Shown: positions 39,936-51,502 of the stretch, one piece after another
Layout of the letters: the number at the start of each line of letters is the position of its first letter
Position numbering within the stretch: the stretch's first letter is position 1
NCBI GenBank assembly: GCA_003044455.1
Contig: POWY01000001.1
Span: forward strand, 186,001-250,000
Source of the DNA: Neisseria bergeri
Lineage (GTDB): Bacteria > Pseudomonadota > Gammaproteobacteria > Burkholderiales > Neisseriaceae
DNA: 64,000 bases
Reading direction: 5' to 3'
Made by a program: the position numbers and the translations under genes
The notes under the pieces: model-generated
The model's input: only the letters and a program-made list of their open reading frames with translations
Told to the model about the DNA's origin: nothing
The model's database searches: none

Positions 39936-40544
39936 GTGTCTGAAAATCTGCTTGAAATCGAAACCCATCCCTTCGATCCCGTGCTGCCACCGAAGGCTGC
40001 GGTTATGATGATGGGGACGTTTCCGCCCAAGGAAGACAAACGCGCGATGCAGTTTCATTATCCGAATTTCCAAAACGATATGTGGCGCGTTTACGGGCTG
40101 GTGTTTTTTAACGATGCGGCGCATTTCCAGATGCCGGCTGAAAAAGCGTTTGATGCGGAGAAAATCAAGGCGTTTTTGCGCGAACGGGGGATTGCGTCCT
40201 GTCCGACCGTGTTGAAGGCGGCAAGGGAACACGGCAATGCGTCCGACAAGTTTTTAAAAGTGGTCGAAACCGTCGATTTGGCGGCGGTGTTGGCGAAAAT
40301 ACCCGAGTGCCGCCATCTTTGCACTACTGGTGGCAAGGCAACCGAAGTTTTGTTGGAGATTCAAGGCAGCGGCATGAAAATGCCGAAGACAGGCGAAACA
40401 GTGCCGTTTCCCTATGCTGGGCGTGAGTTGACCCTGACGCGCCTGCCTTCGACTTCGCGCGCCTATCCTTTGAGTTTGGCGAAAAAAGCGGCGGCGTATC
40501 GGGCTTTTTTTGAAATGGCGGGCTTGTGTGAAAAGCAGTTATAA
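39936..40544 (+). CDS. Uracil-DNA glycosylase superfamily protein
   Basis: 202 aa from a GTG at 39936 preceded by TTGGAGG; the open frame begins at 39888, but that start has no ribosome site. The motif VMMMGTFPPKEDKRAMQFHY followed by PNFQNDMWRVYG matches the active-site region of MUG/UdgX-like glycosylases (G-[ST]-F-P, N-x-[FM]-W), and HLCTTGGKATEVLL and LPSTSRAYPLSL match the later GG and SP-S motifs. Presumably excises damaged bases; substrate unknown. Confidence 0.7.
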   Translation: MSENLLEIETHPFDPVLPPKAAVMMMGTFPPKEDKRAMQFHYPNFQNDMWRVYGLVFFNDAAHFQMPAEKAFDAEKIKAFLRERGIASCPTVLKAAREHGNASDKFLKVVETVDLAAVLAKIPECRHLCTTGGKATEVLLEIQGSGMKMPKTGETVPFPYAGRELTLTRLPSTSRAYPLSLAKKAAAYRAFFEMAGLCEKQL

Positions 40545-40600
40545 TTGCCGACAATTTCCCGTCCAGACGGCATGTTTGAAAAAACGGAAATGCCGTCTGA

Positions 40601-41830
<1,230 letters not shown>

Positions 41831-41858
41831 GGATGATGTGAAGGTCGTCTGATAAAAA

Positions 41859-41891
41859 TGCCGTCTGAAGCCTGAGTTCGGACGGCATTTT
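41859..41891 (+). terminator. Degenerate uptake-sequence terminator after trpB
   Basis: ATGCCGTCTGAAG pairs with TTCGGACGGCAT, then TTTT. Confidence 0.6.
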
Positions 41892-41969
41892 TACGAACTT
41901 TCCTTTATGACGGCTTTTCGGATTTGCTTTATTATCTGTTTATTTTTGAAATATCGGGAGTGGGGAGAC

Positions 41970-44188
41970 GTGTTCCGTCGTTGGTTTTTGCCGTGTTGGG
42001 TCGTCGGCGTGGCGGCTTCGTTTGCGCTGCCGGTCGTGCCGCATTGGCTGTTTTGGCTGGCGGCTTTTGCGGTTTTTGCTGTGTTTGCAAGGCGTTTTGC
42101 GTTTGCCGGTCTGATGCTGTGCGTGTTGGCGGGCGCGGCTTACGGCGTATTCAGAACGGAAGCGGCACTGTCTTCGCAATGGCGGGCGGAGGCGGTTTCA
42201 GGCGTGCCGTTGACGGTGGAAGTGGCGGATATGCCGAGGTCGGACGGGCGGCGTGTGCAGTTTGCGGCAAAGGCTGTGGACAGCGGTGGTCGGACGTTCG
42301 ATTTGCTGCTGTCGGACTACAAACGGCGCGAATGGGCGGTCGGGAGCAGATGGCGGATAACGGCGCGCGTGCACCCCGTCGTCGGGGAGTTGAACCTGCG
42401 CGGTTTGAACCGTGAGGCGTGGGCATTATCCAACGGGATAGGCGGCGTGGGGACGGTCGGTGCGGACAGGGTTTTGCTGCATGACGGAAGCGGTTGGGGG
42501 ATTGCGGTTTGGCGCAGCCGCATCAGCCGTAATTGGCAGCAGGCGGATGCGGACGGCGGGCTTTCAGACGGCATCGGGCTGATGCGCGCGTTGAGCGTGG
42601 GCGAACAGTCGGCATTGCGCCCCGAATTGTGGCAGGCGTTCCGGCCGTTGGGGCTGACGCATCTGGTCAGTATTTCGGGTTTGCACGTTACGATGGTGGC
42701 GGTACTGTTTGCGTGGCTGGCGAAGCGGCTGCTTGCCTGTTCCCCGCGCCTTCCTGCCCGGCCGCGCGTGTGGGTTTTGGCGGCGGGGTGTGCAGGCGCG
42801 CTGTTTTACGCGCTGCTTGCCGGTTTTTCCGTGCCGACGCAGCGCAGTGTTTTGATGTTGGCGGCGTTTGCGTGGGCGTGGCGCAGGGGAAGGCTGTCGG
42901 CGTGGGCGACGTGGTGGCAGGCGTTGGCGGCGGTGCTGCTGTTCGACCCTTTGGCGGTCTTGGGTGTGGGAACTTGGCTGTCTTTCGGTTTGGTGGCGGC
43001 CCTGATATGGGCGTGTGCAGGGCGTTTGTACGAGGGGAAACGGCAAACTGCTTTGCGCGGGCAGTGGGCGGCTTCGGTGTTGTCGTTGGTTTTGCTCGGT
43101 TATCTGTTTGCCTCGCTGCCTTTAATCAGCCCTTTGGTCAATGCGGCGGCGATTCCGTGGTTTTCTTGGGTGTTGACGCCGCTGGCGTTGCTGGGTTCGG
43201 TCGTGCCGTTTGCGCCTTTGCAACAGTTGGGGCATTTTTGGCGGAATACACTTTGCGGTTTTTGGTGTGGCTTGCCGATGTGTCGCCCGAGTTTGCCGTT
43301 GCCGCCGCACCTTTGCCGCTGTTGGTTTTGGCGGTGTGTGCCGCTTTGATGTTGCTGCTGCCGCGCGGCTTGGGTTTGCGTCCGTGGGCGGTGTTGCTGT
43401 TGGCAGGGTTTGTGTTTTACCGTCCGCCCGGCGTGCCGGAAAATGAGGCTGTGGTTACGGTTTGGGATGCGGGGCAGGGCTTGTCGGTGTCGGTTCAGAC
43501 GGCAAATCATCATCTTTTGTTTGACACCGGAACTGCATCGGCGGCGCAGACGGGGATTGTGCCGAGTTTGAATGCGGCGGGTGTCCGCCGTTTGGACAAG
43601 CTGGTTTTGTCGCATCACGACAGTGACCACGACGGCGGTTTTCAGGCAGTCGGCAAGATACCGAACGGCGGGATTTATGCCGGGCAGCCGGAATTTTATG
43701 AGGGGGCGCGGCATTGTGCGGAACAGCGTTGGCAATGGGACGGCGTAGATTTCGAGTTTTTGAGGCCGTCTGAACGCAAAAACATCGATGATAATGGGAA
43801 AAGTTGTGTTTTGCGTGTTGTGGCCGGCGGTGCGGCTTTGCTGGTAACCGGAGATTTGGATATGAAGGGCGAGGAAAGCCTGGTCGGCAAGTATGGAGGC
43901 AACCTGTACAGCCAGGTGTTGGTGTTGGGACATCACGGCAGCAATACGTCCTCGTCGGGCGTGTTCCTCAATGCCGTCTCGCCCGAATATGCCGTTGCTT
44001 CAAGCGGTTATGCCAACGCCTACAAACATCCGACCGAAGCGGTACAGAACCGTGTCCGCGCACACGGCATCAAGTTGTTGCGGACGGATTTGTCGGGCGC
44101 GCTGCAATTCGGCTTGGGACGCGGCGGCGTGAAGGCTCAACGTTTGAGAGGGTATAAATTCTATTGGCAGAAAAAACCGTTTGAGTGA
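41970..44188 (+). pseudogene. comA: Competence protein ComA/ComEC, interrupted by a -1 frameshift
   Basis: DNA-uptake channel of the inner membrane. A GTG start at 41970 with GGGAGTGGGGAG upstream is plausible (an ATG at 41907 is in the same frame). Frame 1 runs to 43349 and holds the N-terminal OB/membrane part and the Competence domain (SVGEQSALRPELWQAFRPLG, HLVSISGLHVTMVA). At 43229-43232 a run of four G breaks the frame: one extra G joins FAPLQQLG to AFLAEYTLRFLVWLADV in frame 2. Frame 2 continues through the last helices and the beta-lactamase-like domain (VWDAGQGLSV, LSHHDSDHDGGF, LVTGDLDMKGEE, LGHHGSNTSSS). If real, the strain would lack functional ComA; a sequencing error is possible. 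Confidence 0.88.
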
Positions 44189-44381
44189 ATGGGAAGGCTG
44201 GTGCCGGAACGGAAAATGTCGCCTAAAAGGACTTCAGACGGCATTTTGGCGTTAACGCCGGTTCGTGCCGGCAAGGCATATCGTTTGATTTTCTGTGTGC
44301 GTCAAAAACAGAAAGGGCGTTGCGGTTAACGGCAGGGAGAACCGTTTGAATGAACGGAAAGGTTTGTGCCGGAACGGGAAA

Positions 44382-44410
44382 TGCCGTCTGAAAGGGCTTC
44401 AGACGGCATC
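44382..44410. terminator. Uptake-sequence terminator between comA and bamD
   Basis: ATGCCGTCTGAA / TTCAGACGGCAT with a 5-nt loop. A diverged copy of the comA 3' end plus terminator lies at about 44172-44246, so this end was duplicated. Confidence 0.7.
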
Positions 44411-44427
44411 ATGACATCGGTGCGGAA

Positions 44428-45231
44428 TCAGTGCCAGTAACGCCACCAGGGCATATCGTCAGACCGCCACGGCTGCTTTAAGAACGGGCTTTTCGGAAAG
44501 TTGGCTTCCAAAACGCGGTGTGTGTCGGCGGCAAGCTGGGGCTTGTCCAACTTCTTGTAGGCAAGTTCCAATATGGCCAGTGATTCTTCGACATAGCGTG
44601 TATTTTGATAGCTGCCGATAATTTTTTGGGCGCGGTTGGCGGCGGCGATATATGCGCCGCGTTTCATGTAGTAACGCGCTACCGACATTTCATTGCCGCC
44701 CAGTGCATCGACCAGTTTGACCATGCGTGCGGTCGCATCGGCGGCGTATTTGCTGTTGGGGAAGCGTTGGACGAGTTCCGCAAAGGCCTGATACGCTTCG
44801 CGGTTGGCTTTCGGATCGCGGTCGGACCAGTCTTGCGAGGCCAGCTTGTTCAAGAAAGACTGATCTTCGTTGAACAGTACCAAACCGCGCAGGTACAGCG
44901 CGTAGTCCATATTCGGGTGTTGAGGGTGAAGGCGGCGGAAGCGGTCAATGGCGGCCAGCGCCTTATCCTTCTCATCATCTTTATAGTAGGCGTATGCCGT
45001 ATCCAGTTGGGATTGCTGGGCATGGCGGCTGGTAGGGAAGCGCGATTCCAAGATTTCGTATAATTTGACAGCTCGCGTATAATTGCTGCTGTTCAGCTCG
45101 TCCTGGGCTTCGGCATAGAGTTTTTCCACACTCCAGTCTTGGGTAATCTGGGCATCTTTATCTACCGTACCTTTGGTGGCACAGGCACTCAGTGCCAAAC
45201 CTAATGAAACCGTTAAAAGAATTTTTTTCAT
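44428..45231 (-). CDS. bamD: Outer-membrane assembly lipoprotein BamD (ComL)
   Basis: 267 aa. Lipoprotein signal MKKILLTVSLGLALSACAT with Cys18; five TPR-like repeats follow (AEAQDELNSSNYTRAVKLYEIL, DTAYAYYKDDEKDKALAAID, AKLVQRFPNSKYAADATARM). Part of the BAM complex; known in Neisseria as ComL for its effect on transformation. Its start codon overlaps that of the divergent rluD. Confidence 0.95.
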   Translation of the reverse strand: MKKILLTVSLGLALSACATKGTVDKDAQITQDWSVEKLYAEAQDELNSSNYTRAVKLYEILESRFPTSRHAQQSQLDTAYAYYKDDEKDKALAAIDRFRRLHPQHPNMDYALYLRGLVLFNEDQSFLNKLASQDWSDRDPKANREAYQAFAELVQRFPNSKYAADATARMVKLVDALGGNEMSVARYYMKRGAYIAAANRAQKIIGSYQNTRYVEESLAILELAYKKLDKPQLAADTHRVLEANFPKSPFLKQPWRSDDMPWWRYWH

Positions 45232-46354
45232 GCAGAATACTTCCTTTGATAATGAATCCGATTATAGCGATGATTCAGACTTTGTGTCAGCCCCGGAAAC
45301 CGAAAACTGTATTTGTCTGACTGTTCCGCTCGAGCTTGCCGGCGGGCGGTTGGATGCGGTATTGGCAAAACTTCTGCCAGACTATTCGCGCAGCCGGTTG
45401 ACATCATGGATTAGAGAAGGCGCGGTTATTGTAAACGATAAACCTTCGCAACCCAAAGACAAAATGATAGGCGGTGAGCAAATCCGTGTAACCGTCCGCC
45501 CGAGTGAGGAGAATCTGGCATTCATGCCGGAGCCTATGGATTTGGATATTGTTTACGAAGACGATACCGTCATCGTCGTCAACAAACCGGCCGGACTGGT
45601 CGTCCACCCGGCCGCAGGAAACTGGAGCGGTACCCTGCTCAACGGTCTGTTGGCGCATTGCCCCGAATTGAGCCAAGTACCGCGTGCAGGCATCGTACAC
45701 CGTTTGGACAAAGAAACCAGCGGCCTGATGGTGGTCGCCAAAACCCTGCCGGCGCAAAATTCCCTCGTGCAACAGCTTCAAGAGCGCACGGTCAAACGCA
45801 TCTACCGCGCCGTCGCCAACGGCATCGTTCCCTTTGACGGTAAAATCGAAACCCAAATCGGACGCGATCCGCACAACCGCCTGAAAATGGCGGTGGTCAA
45901 ATTCGGCGGCAAACCAGCCGTTACCCACGTCAAAGTGTTGGAACGCTATCTTGCCCACAGCTACATCGAATGTTCGCTCGAAACGGGCAGGACGCACCAA
46001 ATCCGTGTGCATATGCGCGAAGCCAACCATCCTCTTGCTGCCGACCCGGTTTACGGCAACCTGCGCCATCCCTGCAGCGAACCGGTGAAAGAAGCCGTTA
46101 AAAGTCTGGGCGCGCGTCAGGCATTGCACGCCTACCGCTTAAGTTTCGTCCATCCGGAAAGCGGCGAAACCGTTTCGTTTGAAGCCCCGATTCCCGACGA
46201 TATATATCATTTGTTGTCCGTCCTCCGCCTCGAAGCCGGTTTGGATTCCGCCTTGGACAATGAAGAAGAATGGCAGGACAAACTCGGCGCGGATGACGAC
46301 GATGATTGGAACGAAGACGACTATGATGTCGAAGTGGTTTATGTAAGGGAGTGA
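45230..46354 (+). CDS. rluD: 23S rRNA pseudouridine synthase RluD
   Basis: 374 aa from the ATG at 45230. S4 domain (GGRLDAVLAKLLPDYSRSRL), catalytic Asp in GIVHRLDKETSGLMVVAK, and the RluA-family TGRTHQIRVHM. The C-terminal tail is very acidic (DDDDDWNEDDYDVE). The start shares two bases with the bamD start on the other strand (CATG at 45229-45232). GTG codons further in (for example near 45283) are alternatives, because the first 30 residues are poorly constrained. bamD-rluD divergence and nearby pgeF match the E. coli arrangement. Confidence 0.9.
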   Translation: MQNTSFDNESDYSDDSDFVSAPETENCICLTVPLELAGGRLDAVLAKLLPDYSRSRLTSWIREGAVIVNDKPSQPKDKMIGGEQIRVTVRPSEENLAFMPEPMDLDIVYEDDTVIVVNKPAGLVVHPAAGNWSGTLLNGLLAHCPELSQVPRAGIVHRLDKETSGLMVVAKTLPAQNSLVQQLQERTVKRIYRAVANGIVPFDGKIETQIGRDPHNRLKMAVVKFGGKPAVTHVKVLERYLAHSYIECSLETGRTHQIRVHMREANHPLAADPVYGNLRHPCSEPVKEAVKSLGARQALHAYRLSFVHPESGETVSFEAPIPDDIYHLLSVLRLEAGLDSALDNEEEWQDKLGADDDDDWNEDDYDVEVVYVRE

Positions 46355-46506
46355 GGCGGCTTGAAAGGCGGGGCGAACGCAGGCAGCCGAACCGGAGCAG
46401 CCGAGCAATCGTCCCCGCCGATTTCAAACAAAGGCCGTCTGAAGGGGCCGGGCAGAAACCGCCGGTTTCGTTTGCCCCGTTCAGACGGCATTATGATGAA
46501 AGGCGT

Positions 46507-47502
<996 letters not shown>

Positions 47503-47537
47503 TTAACCTTAATTTGCAAAATGACCGCGCCTAAACA

Positions 47538-47575
47538 ATGCCGTCTGAAAGTGGAGATTGGTTTTCAGACGGCAT
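47538..47575 (-). terminator. Uptake-sequence inverted repeat upstream of the symporter gene
   Basis: ATGCCGTCTGAA and TTCAGACGGCAT with a 14-nt loop. It lies in the 5' region of the symporter gene, so it does not end a visible gene. Confidence 0.5.
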
Positions 47576-47604
47576 CGCCCGAGGGGTGTCGGAAACGGAC
47601 TTTA

Positions 47605-47735
47605 TCCCCATTCCTTTTCGGTTGAAACCCGTCTGTTTATAGCGATAGAATCTAATCGGAGGGCAGCCTCGTTCGGGCAACACGCAGTGCGGTGCTTGAT
47701 GTGCCGTCCTCTGTTGAAACATATAAAGCTCGGAG
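47605..47735. repeat. Non-coding repeat, copy 2 (related to 39690-39812)
   Basis: Same ordered blocks as copy 1, starting ccttttcggttgaaaccc and ending gttgaaacatata. It abuts the Correia element. Confidence 0.6.
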
Positions 47736-47739
47736 AAAG

Positions 47740-47896
47740 TATAGTGGATTAAATTTAAACCAGTACGGCGTTGCCTCGCCTTAGCTCAAAGAGAACGATT
47801 CTCTAAGGTGCTGAAGCACCAAGTGAATCGGTTCCGTACTATTTGTACTGTCTGCGGCTTCGTCGCCTTGTCCTGATTTAAATTTAATCCACTATA
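47740..47896. mobile_element. Correia element (full-length CREE)
   Basis: 157 bp with termini TATAGTGGATTAA / TTAATCCACTATA and the same core as the element at 10630-10784. The inner edges differ slightly (aaatttaaa instead of caaaaa). Confidence 0.95.
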
Positions 47897-47905
47897 TATA
47901 AGGGC

Positions 47906-47990
47906 ATCATTCCCGCGCCTGCAAGAATCCGAACCCGAACGTTTGAAAACAATCCCGAATCTCCGGATTCCCGCCTGTGCGGGAATGACG
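47906..47990. repeat. dRS3-type intergenic repeat
   Basis: attcccgcctgtgcgggaat at 47967-47986 is a complete dRS3 palindrome; a damaged one (attcccgcgcctgcaagaat) starts at 47909. Together with the Correia element it fills the space before pgeF. Confidence 0.75.
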
Positions 47991-48061
47991 AAAAAACAAG
48001 CATCCATTTGCCCCGAAGGCAGTTAATCAACCCTTTCCGCCACACACCTATTCAATATCCA

Positions 48062-48841
48062 ATGAAAACCATCACAGAAACCCTAAATCTTGCCCCGAAA
48101 GGCAAAAACTTCCTGACCGCCGATTGGCCCGCGCCCGCCAATGTGAAAACCCTGATTACCACGCGCAACGGCGGCGTGAGCCAAGGTGCGTATCAGAGTT
48201 TGAACCTCGGTACGCACGTCGGCGACGACCCTGAAGCCGTGCGCCGCAACCGCGAAATCGTGCAACAGCAGGTCGGATTGCCCGTTGCCTACCTCAATCA
48301 AATCCACAGTACCGTCGTCGTCAACGCTGCCGAAGCATTGGACGGCACGCCCGATGCCGACGCTTCCGTGGACGACACGGGCAAGGCTGCCTGTGCCGTG
48401 ATGACCGCAGACTGTCTGCCCGTTCTATTTTGCGACAGGGCAGGTACGGCGGTTGCCGCCGCACACGCGGGCTGGCGCGGTTTGGCGGGCGGCGTATTGC
48501 AAAACACCATTGCCGCGATGAAGGTTCCGCCTGTTGAAATCATGGCGTATCTCGGCCCCGCCATCAGTGCGGATGCGTTTGAAGTCGGGCAGGACGTGTT
48601 TGATGCGTTCTGCACGCCCATGCCCGAAGCCGCCGCCGCATTTGAAGGCATAGGCGGCGGCAAATTCCTTGCCGACCTTTACGCGCTGGCACGCCTGATT
48701 CTGAAGCGCGAAGGCGTGGGCGGCGTGTACGGCGGCACGCATTGTACGGTTTTGGAACGGGACACTTTCTTTTCCTACCGACGCGACGGAGCGACAGGGC
48801 GTATGGCGAGCCTGATTTGGCTGGACGGCAATGCCGTCTGA
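48062..48841 (+). CDS. pgeF: Peptidoglycan editing factor PgeF (YfiH, multicopper-oxidase-fold family)
   Basis: 259 aa from MKTITETLNLAPKGKNF at 48062. Conserved LITTRNGGVSQGAYQSLNLG, the metal-site motif YLNQIHSTVVV, CAVMTADCLPVLFCD and AAAHAGWRGLAGG. E. coli YfiH/PgeF removes wrongly incorporated L-Ser from muropeptide precursors; older annotations call it a laccase or polyphenol oxidase. Close to rluD as in E. coli, with the symporter gene and repeats in between. Confidence 0.9.
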   Translation: MKTITETLNLAPKGKNFLTADWPAPANVKTLITTRNGGVSQGAYQSLNLGTHVGDDPEAVRRNREIVQQQVGLPVAYLNQIHSTVVVNAAEALDGTPDADASVDDTGKAACAVMTADCLPVLFCDRAGTAVAAAHAGWRGLAGGVLQNTIAAMKVPPVEIMAYLGPAISADAFEVGQDVFDAFCTPMPEAAAAFEGIGGGKFLADLYALARLILKREGVGGVYGGTHCTVLERDTFFSYRRDGATGRMASLIWLDGNAV

Positions 48842-48892
48842 ACACGCCGCTGATATAATCTACCGACTTTGTGCTTTTGAGAAAGGCAAGCC

Positions 48893-49372
48893 ATGAACAA
48901 ACTGTTTCTTACTGCCGCAGTGCTGATGCTGGGCGCGTGCGGTTTCCACCTGAAAGGTGCAGACGGCATTTCTCCGCCGCTGACCTACCGGAGCTGGCAC
49001 ATCGAAGGCGGACAGGCATTGCAGTTTCCTTTGGAAATCGCGCTGTATCAGGCTTCGGGCAGGGTGGACGATGCTGCCGGCGCGCAGATGACCCTGCGTA
49101 TAGACAGCGTTTCCCAAAACAAGGAAACCTATACCATTACCCGTGCGGCAGTCATCAACGAATATCTTTTAATCTTGACGGTTGAGGCACAGGCGTTGAA
49201 GCACGGCGAGCCGGTCGGCAAACCGATGACCGTGTCCGTCCGCCGCGTCCTTGCTTATGCCGACAACGAAATTTTGGGCAAACAGGAAGAAGAAGAAACC
49301 CTGTGGGCGGAAATGCGGCAGGATGCCGCCGAACAAATTGTCCGCCGCCTGACCTTTCTGAAGGCGGAATGA
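48893..49372 (+). CDS. lptE: LPS-assembly lipoprotein LptE
   Basis: 159 aa. Signal with lipobox LGAC (Cys16) and the family start GFHLKGADG, later YTITRAAVINEYLLILTVEA. Plug of the LptD outer-membrane LOS translocon. An uptake-like sequence is read as ADGI. holA follows after 1 bp, the usual lptE-holA order. Confidence 0.92.
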   Translation: MNKLFLTAAVLMLGACGFHLKGADGISPPLTYRSWHIEGGQALQFPLEIALYQASGRVDDAAGAQMTLRIDSVSQNKETYTITRAAVINEYLLILTVEAQALKHGEPVGKPMTVSVRRVLAYADNEILGKQEEEETLWAEMRQDAAEQIVRRLTFLKAE

Positions 49373-49373
49373 C

Positions 49374-50372
49374 GTGGCGGCACATATCGGACGCATCGAC
49401 ACGGACGCGCCTTTGAAATCTCTGTATGTCATCCACGGCGAGGAAGAACTGTTGCGTATCGAGGCATTGGACGCATTGAGGGCGGCGGCGAAGAAGCAGG
49501 GTTATCTCAATCGCGAAGCCTATACCGCCGATGCGTCTTTCGATTGGAACGAACTGCTGCAAACCGCAGGCAGTGCGGGTCTGTTTGCCGATTTGAAGCT
49601 GTTGGAACTGCATATCCCCAACGGGAAACCCGGCAAAAATGGCGGCGAGGCGTTGCAGGATTTTGCCGCCCGACTGCCGGAAGATACGGTAACGCTGGTT
49701 TTGCTGCCCAAACTGGAGAAAACCCAGCTCCAGTCCAAATGGTTTGCCGCATTGGCGGCAAAGGGGGAAGTGTGGGAAGCCAAACCGGTCGGCGCGGCGG
49801 CCTTGCCCCAATGGATACGCGGACGGCTGGACAAAATCGGTTTGGGTATCGAGGCAGACGCATTGGCACTGTTTGCCGAGCGCGTGGAAGGCAATCTGTT
49901 GGCGGCGCGTCAGGAAATCGACAAGCTCGCGCTGCTGTATCCGAAAGGGCATACCGTCAATATCGATGAAGCGCAAACCGCCGTCGCCAATGTTGCCCGC
50001 TTCGACGTGTTCCAACTGGCAGGCGCGTGGATGAAGGGTGATGTGCCGCGCGTATGCAGGTTGTTGGACGGATTGCGGGAAGAAGGCGGGGAACCGGTGC
50101 TGCTTCTGTGGGCGGTTGCCGAAGACATCAGGACGCTGATCCGCCTTGCCGCCGCCTTGAAACAGGGTCAAAGCGTCCAAGCCGTCCGCAACAGCCTCAG
50201 GCTTTGGGGCGACAAGCAGACGCTCGCTCCGGCTGCGGTCAAACGGATTTCCGTCCCCCGCCTGCTTGACGCGCTGAAAACCTGTGCCGAAATCGACAGG
50301 ATAATCAAAGGCGCGGAAGAAGGCGATGCGTGGGCGGCGTTCAAACAACTCGCCGTGTCGCTGGCGAAATAA
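49374..50372 (+). CDS. holA: DNA polymerase III delta subunit
   Basis: 332 aa from a GTG at 49374, one base after the lptE stop (TGACGTG). SLYVIHGEEELLRIEALDAL at the N-terminus and LDALKTCAEIDRIIKGAEEG at the C-terminus are typical. Clamp-loader wrench that opens the beta clamp. Confidence 0.93.
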   Translation: MAAHIGRIDTDAPLKSLYVIHGEEELLRIEALDALRAAAKKQGYLNREAYTADASFDWNELLQTAGSAGLFADLKLLELHIPNGKPGKNGGEALQDFAARLPEDTVTLVLLPKLEKTQLQSKWFAALAAKGEVWEAKPVGAAALPQWIRGRLDKIGLGIEADALALFAERVEGNLLAARQEIDKLALLYPKGHTVNIDEAQTAVANVARFDVFQLAGAWMKGDVPRVCRLLDGLREEGGEPVLLLWAVAEDIRTLIRLAAALKQGQSVQAVRNSLRLWGDKQTLAPAAVKRISVPRLLDALKTCAEIDRIIKGAEEGDAWAAFKQLAVSLAK

Positions 50373-50492
50373 AGCGGCAATCCCCAAAATACGAAAATAC
50401 TGTAAAATACCGTTAATCCTGAAAAGTATTCACCAATCCGTCCGAAAACATTTCAGACGGCACGACCACCTTAATAAAGGAACATCAACCCT

Positions 50493-50912
50493 ATGGACAA
50501 TAAGACCAAACTGCGCTTGGGCGGCCTGATTTTACTGACTACCGCCGTCCTCAGCCTGATTATCGTGCTCATCGTCGATTCTTGGCCGCTCGCCATCCTG
50601 CTTGCCGCCATCATTGTCGCTGCCGCTGCGGGCGGTTTTGTTTGGACATCCCGCCGACAGCAGCGTCTGTTTATCGAACGTTTGAAAAAATTCGACATTG
50701 ATCCGGAAAAAGGCAAAGTCAACGAGGCCAACCTGCGCCGGATGTACCACAGCGGCGGACAATATCAAAAAGATGCCGTCACATTAATCTGCCTGGCGCA
50801 AAAATGTTCGGTGGACGAGGCGCACGCTATGTTCAAAAAACGCCCGACCCGTCAGGAAATCAACCAAATGGCGGCAAAACAGTCGCGCGGTCAGAAACGT
50901 CCGCACCGTTAA
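50493..50912 (+). CDS. Small inner-membrane protein of unknown function
   Basis: 139 aa. Two adjacent hydrophobic helices (about residues 9-28 and 31-50), then a basic cytoplasmic region (RRQQRLFIERLKKFDIDPEK) and a helical tail rich in Lys, Arg and Gln. A clear start with AAAGGA upstream. No family recognised. Confidence 0.75.
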   Translation: MDNKTKLRLGGLILLTTAVLSLIIVLIVDSWPLAILLAAIIVAAAAGGFVWTSRRQQRLFIERLKKFDIDPEKGKVNEANLRRMYHSGGQYQKDAVTLICLAQKCSVDEAHAMFKKRPTRQEINQMAAKQSRGQKRPHR

Positions 50913-50935
50913 TCGTCCGAGGCATATCTGTATGA

Positions 50936-50971
50936 ATGCCGTCTGAAACCCGCCCGTGCTTCAGACGGCAT
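50936..50971 (+). terminator. Uptake-sequence hairpin
   Basis: ATGCCGTCTGAA / TTCAGACGGCAT between the two membrane-protein genes. Confidence 0.6.
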
Positions 50972-50989
50972 ATTACGATTGAAAAGATG

Positions 50990-51502
50990 ATGACACTGAA
51001 AACCGCCCCACTCAAACGCCGCTTTGCCGCCATATTGTATGAAATGCTGCTGGCAGGCGCGGCAACCTGTCCGGCGGCATTGCTTGCCGGCATTGCCGCC
51101 ATTTTCCTCAATCCCGTCTCCGCTGCGCTTTCGGCATTGGTTACGAGCATCCTGATTGTCGGTTCGTGGTGGCTTTATTTCCGCGCCAACTGGCACGGGC
51201 AGGGGCAGACTTTGGCGATGAGGACGTGGAAAATCGGCTTGTGCGACCTTAACGGCATACAGCCGTCTTTGCACCTGCTGCGCCTGCGCTTTATTTGGGC
51301 GTGCATATTCACCGTATTCGTCCCCGCCCTTGCTTATGCCGGATTGCGCCACTTTCTCGGCATTCCGCCCAAGGGCGCGGCCGGTGCGGCATTGATTTGG
51401 CTGATTTTACCGTGGGGGTTCGCCCTGCTGAATCCCGACCGGCAGTTTCTGTATGACTTCCTTGCCGGAACGAGGTTGGTGGATGTGAAAGAACAATCTT
51501 GA
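50990..51502 (+). CDS. RDD-family membrane protein
   Basis: 170 aa from MTLKTAPLKRRFAAILYEML (a second ATG precedes it at 50987). Three hydrophobic helices; the order R-R-F-A-A-x-x-x-E near the start, TLAMRTWKIGLCDLNG after helix 2 and the acidic DRQFLYDFLAGTRLVD at the end match RDD proteins, in which Asp-Asp is here varied. Function unknown, sometimes transport-related. Last host gene before the prophage. Confidence 0.85.
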   Translation: MTLKTAPLKRRFAAILYEMLLAGAATCPAALLAGIAAIFLNPVSAALSALVTSILIVGSWWLYFRANWHGQGQTLAMRTWKIGLCDLNGIQPSLHLLRLRFIWACIFTVFVPALAYAGLRHFLGIPPKGAAGAALIWLILPWGFALLNPDRQFLYDFLAGTRLVDVKEQS

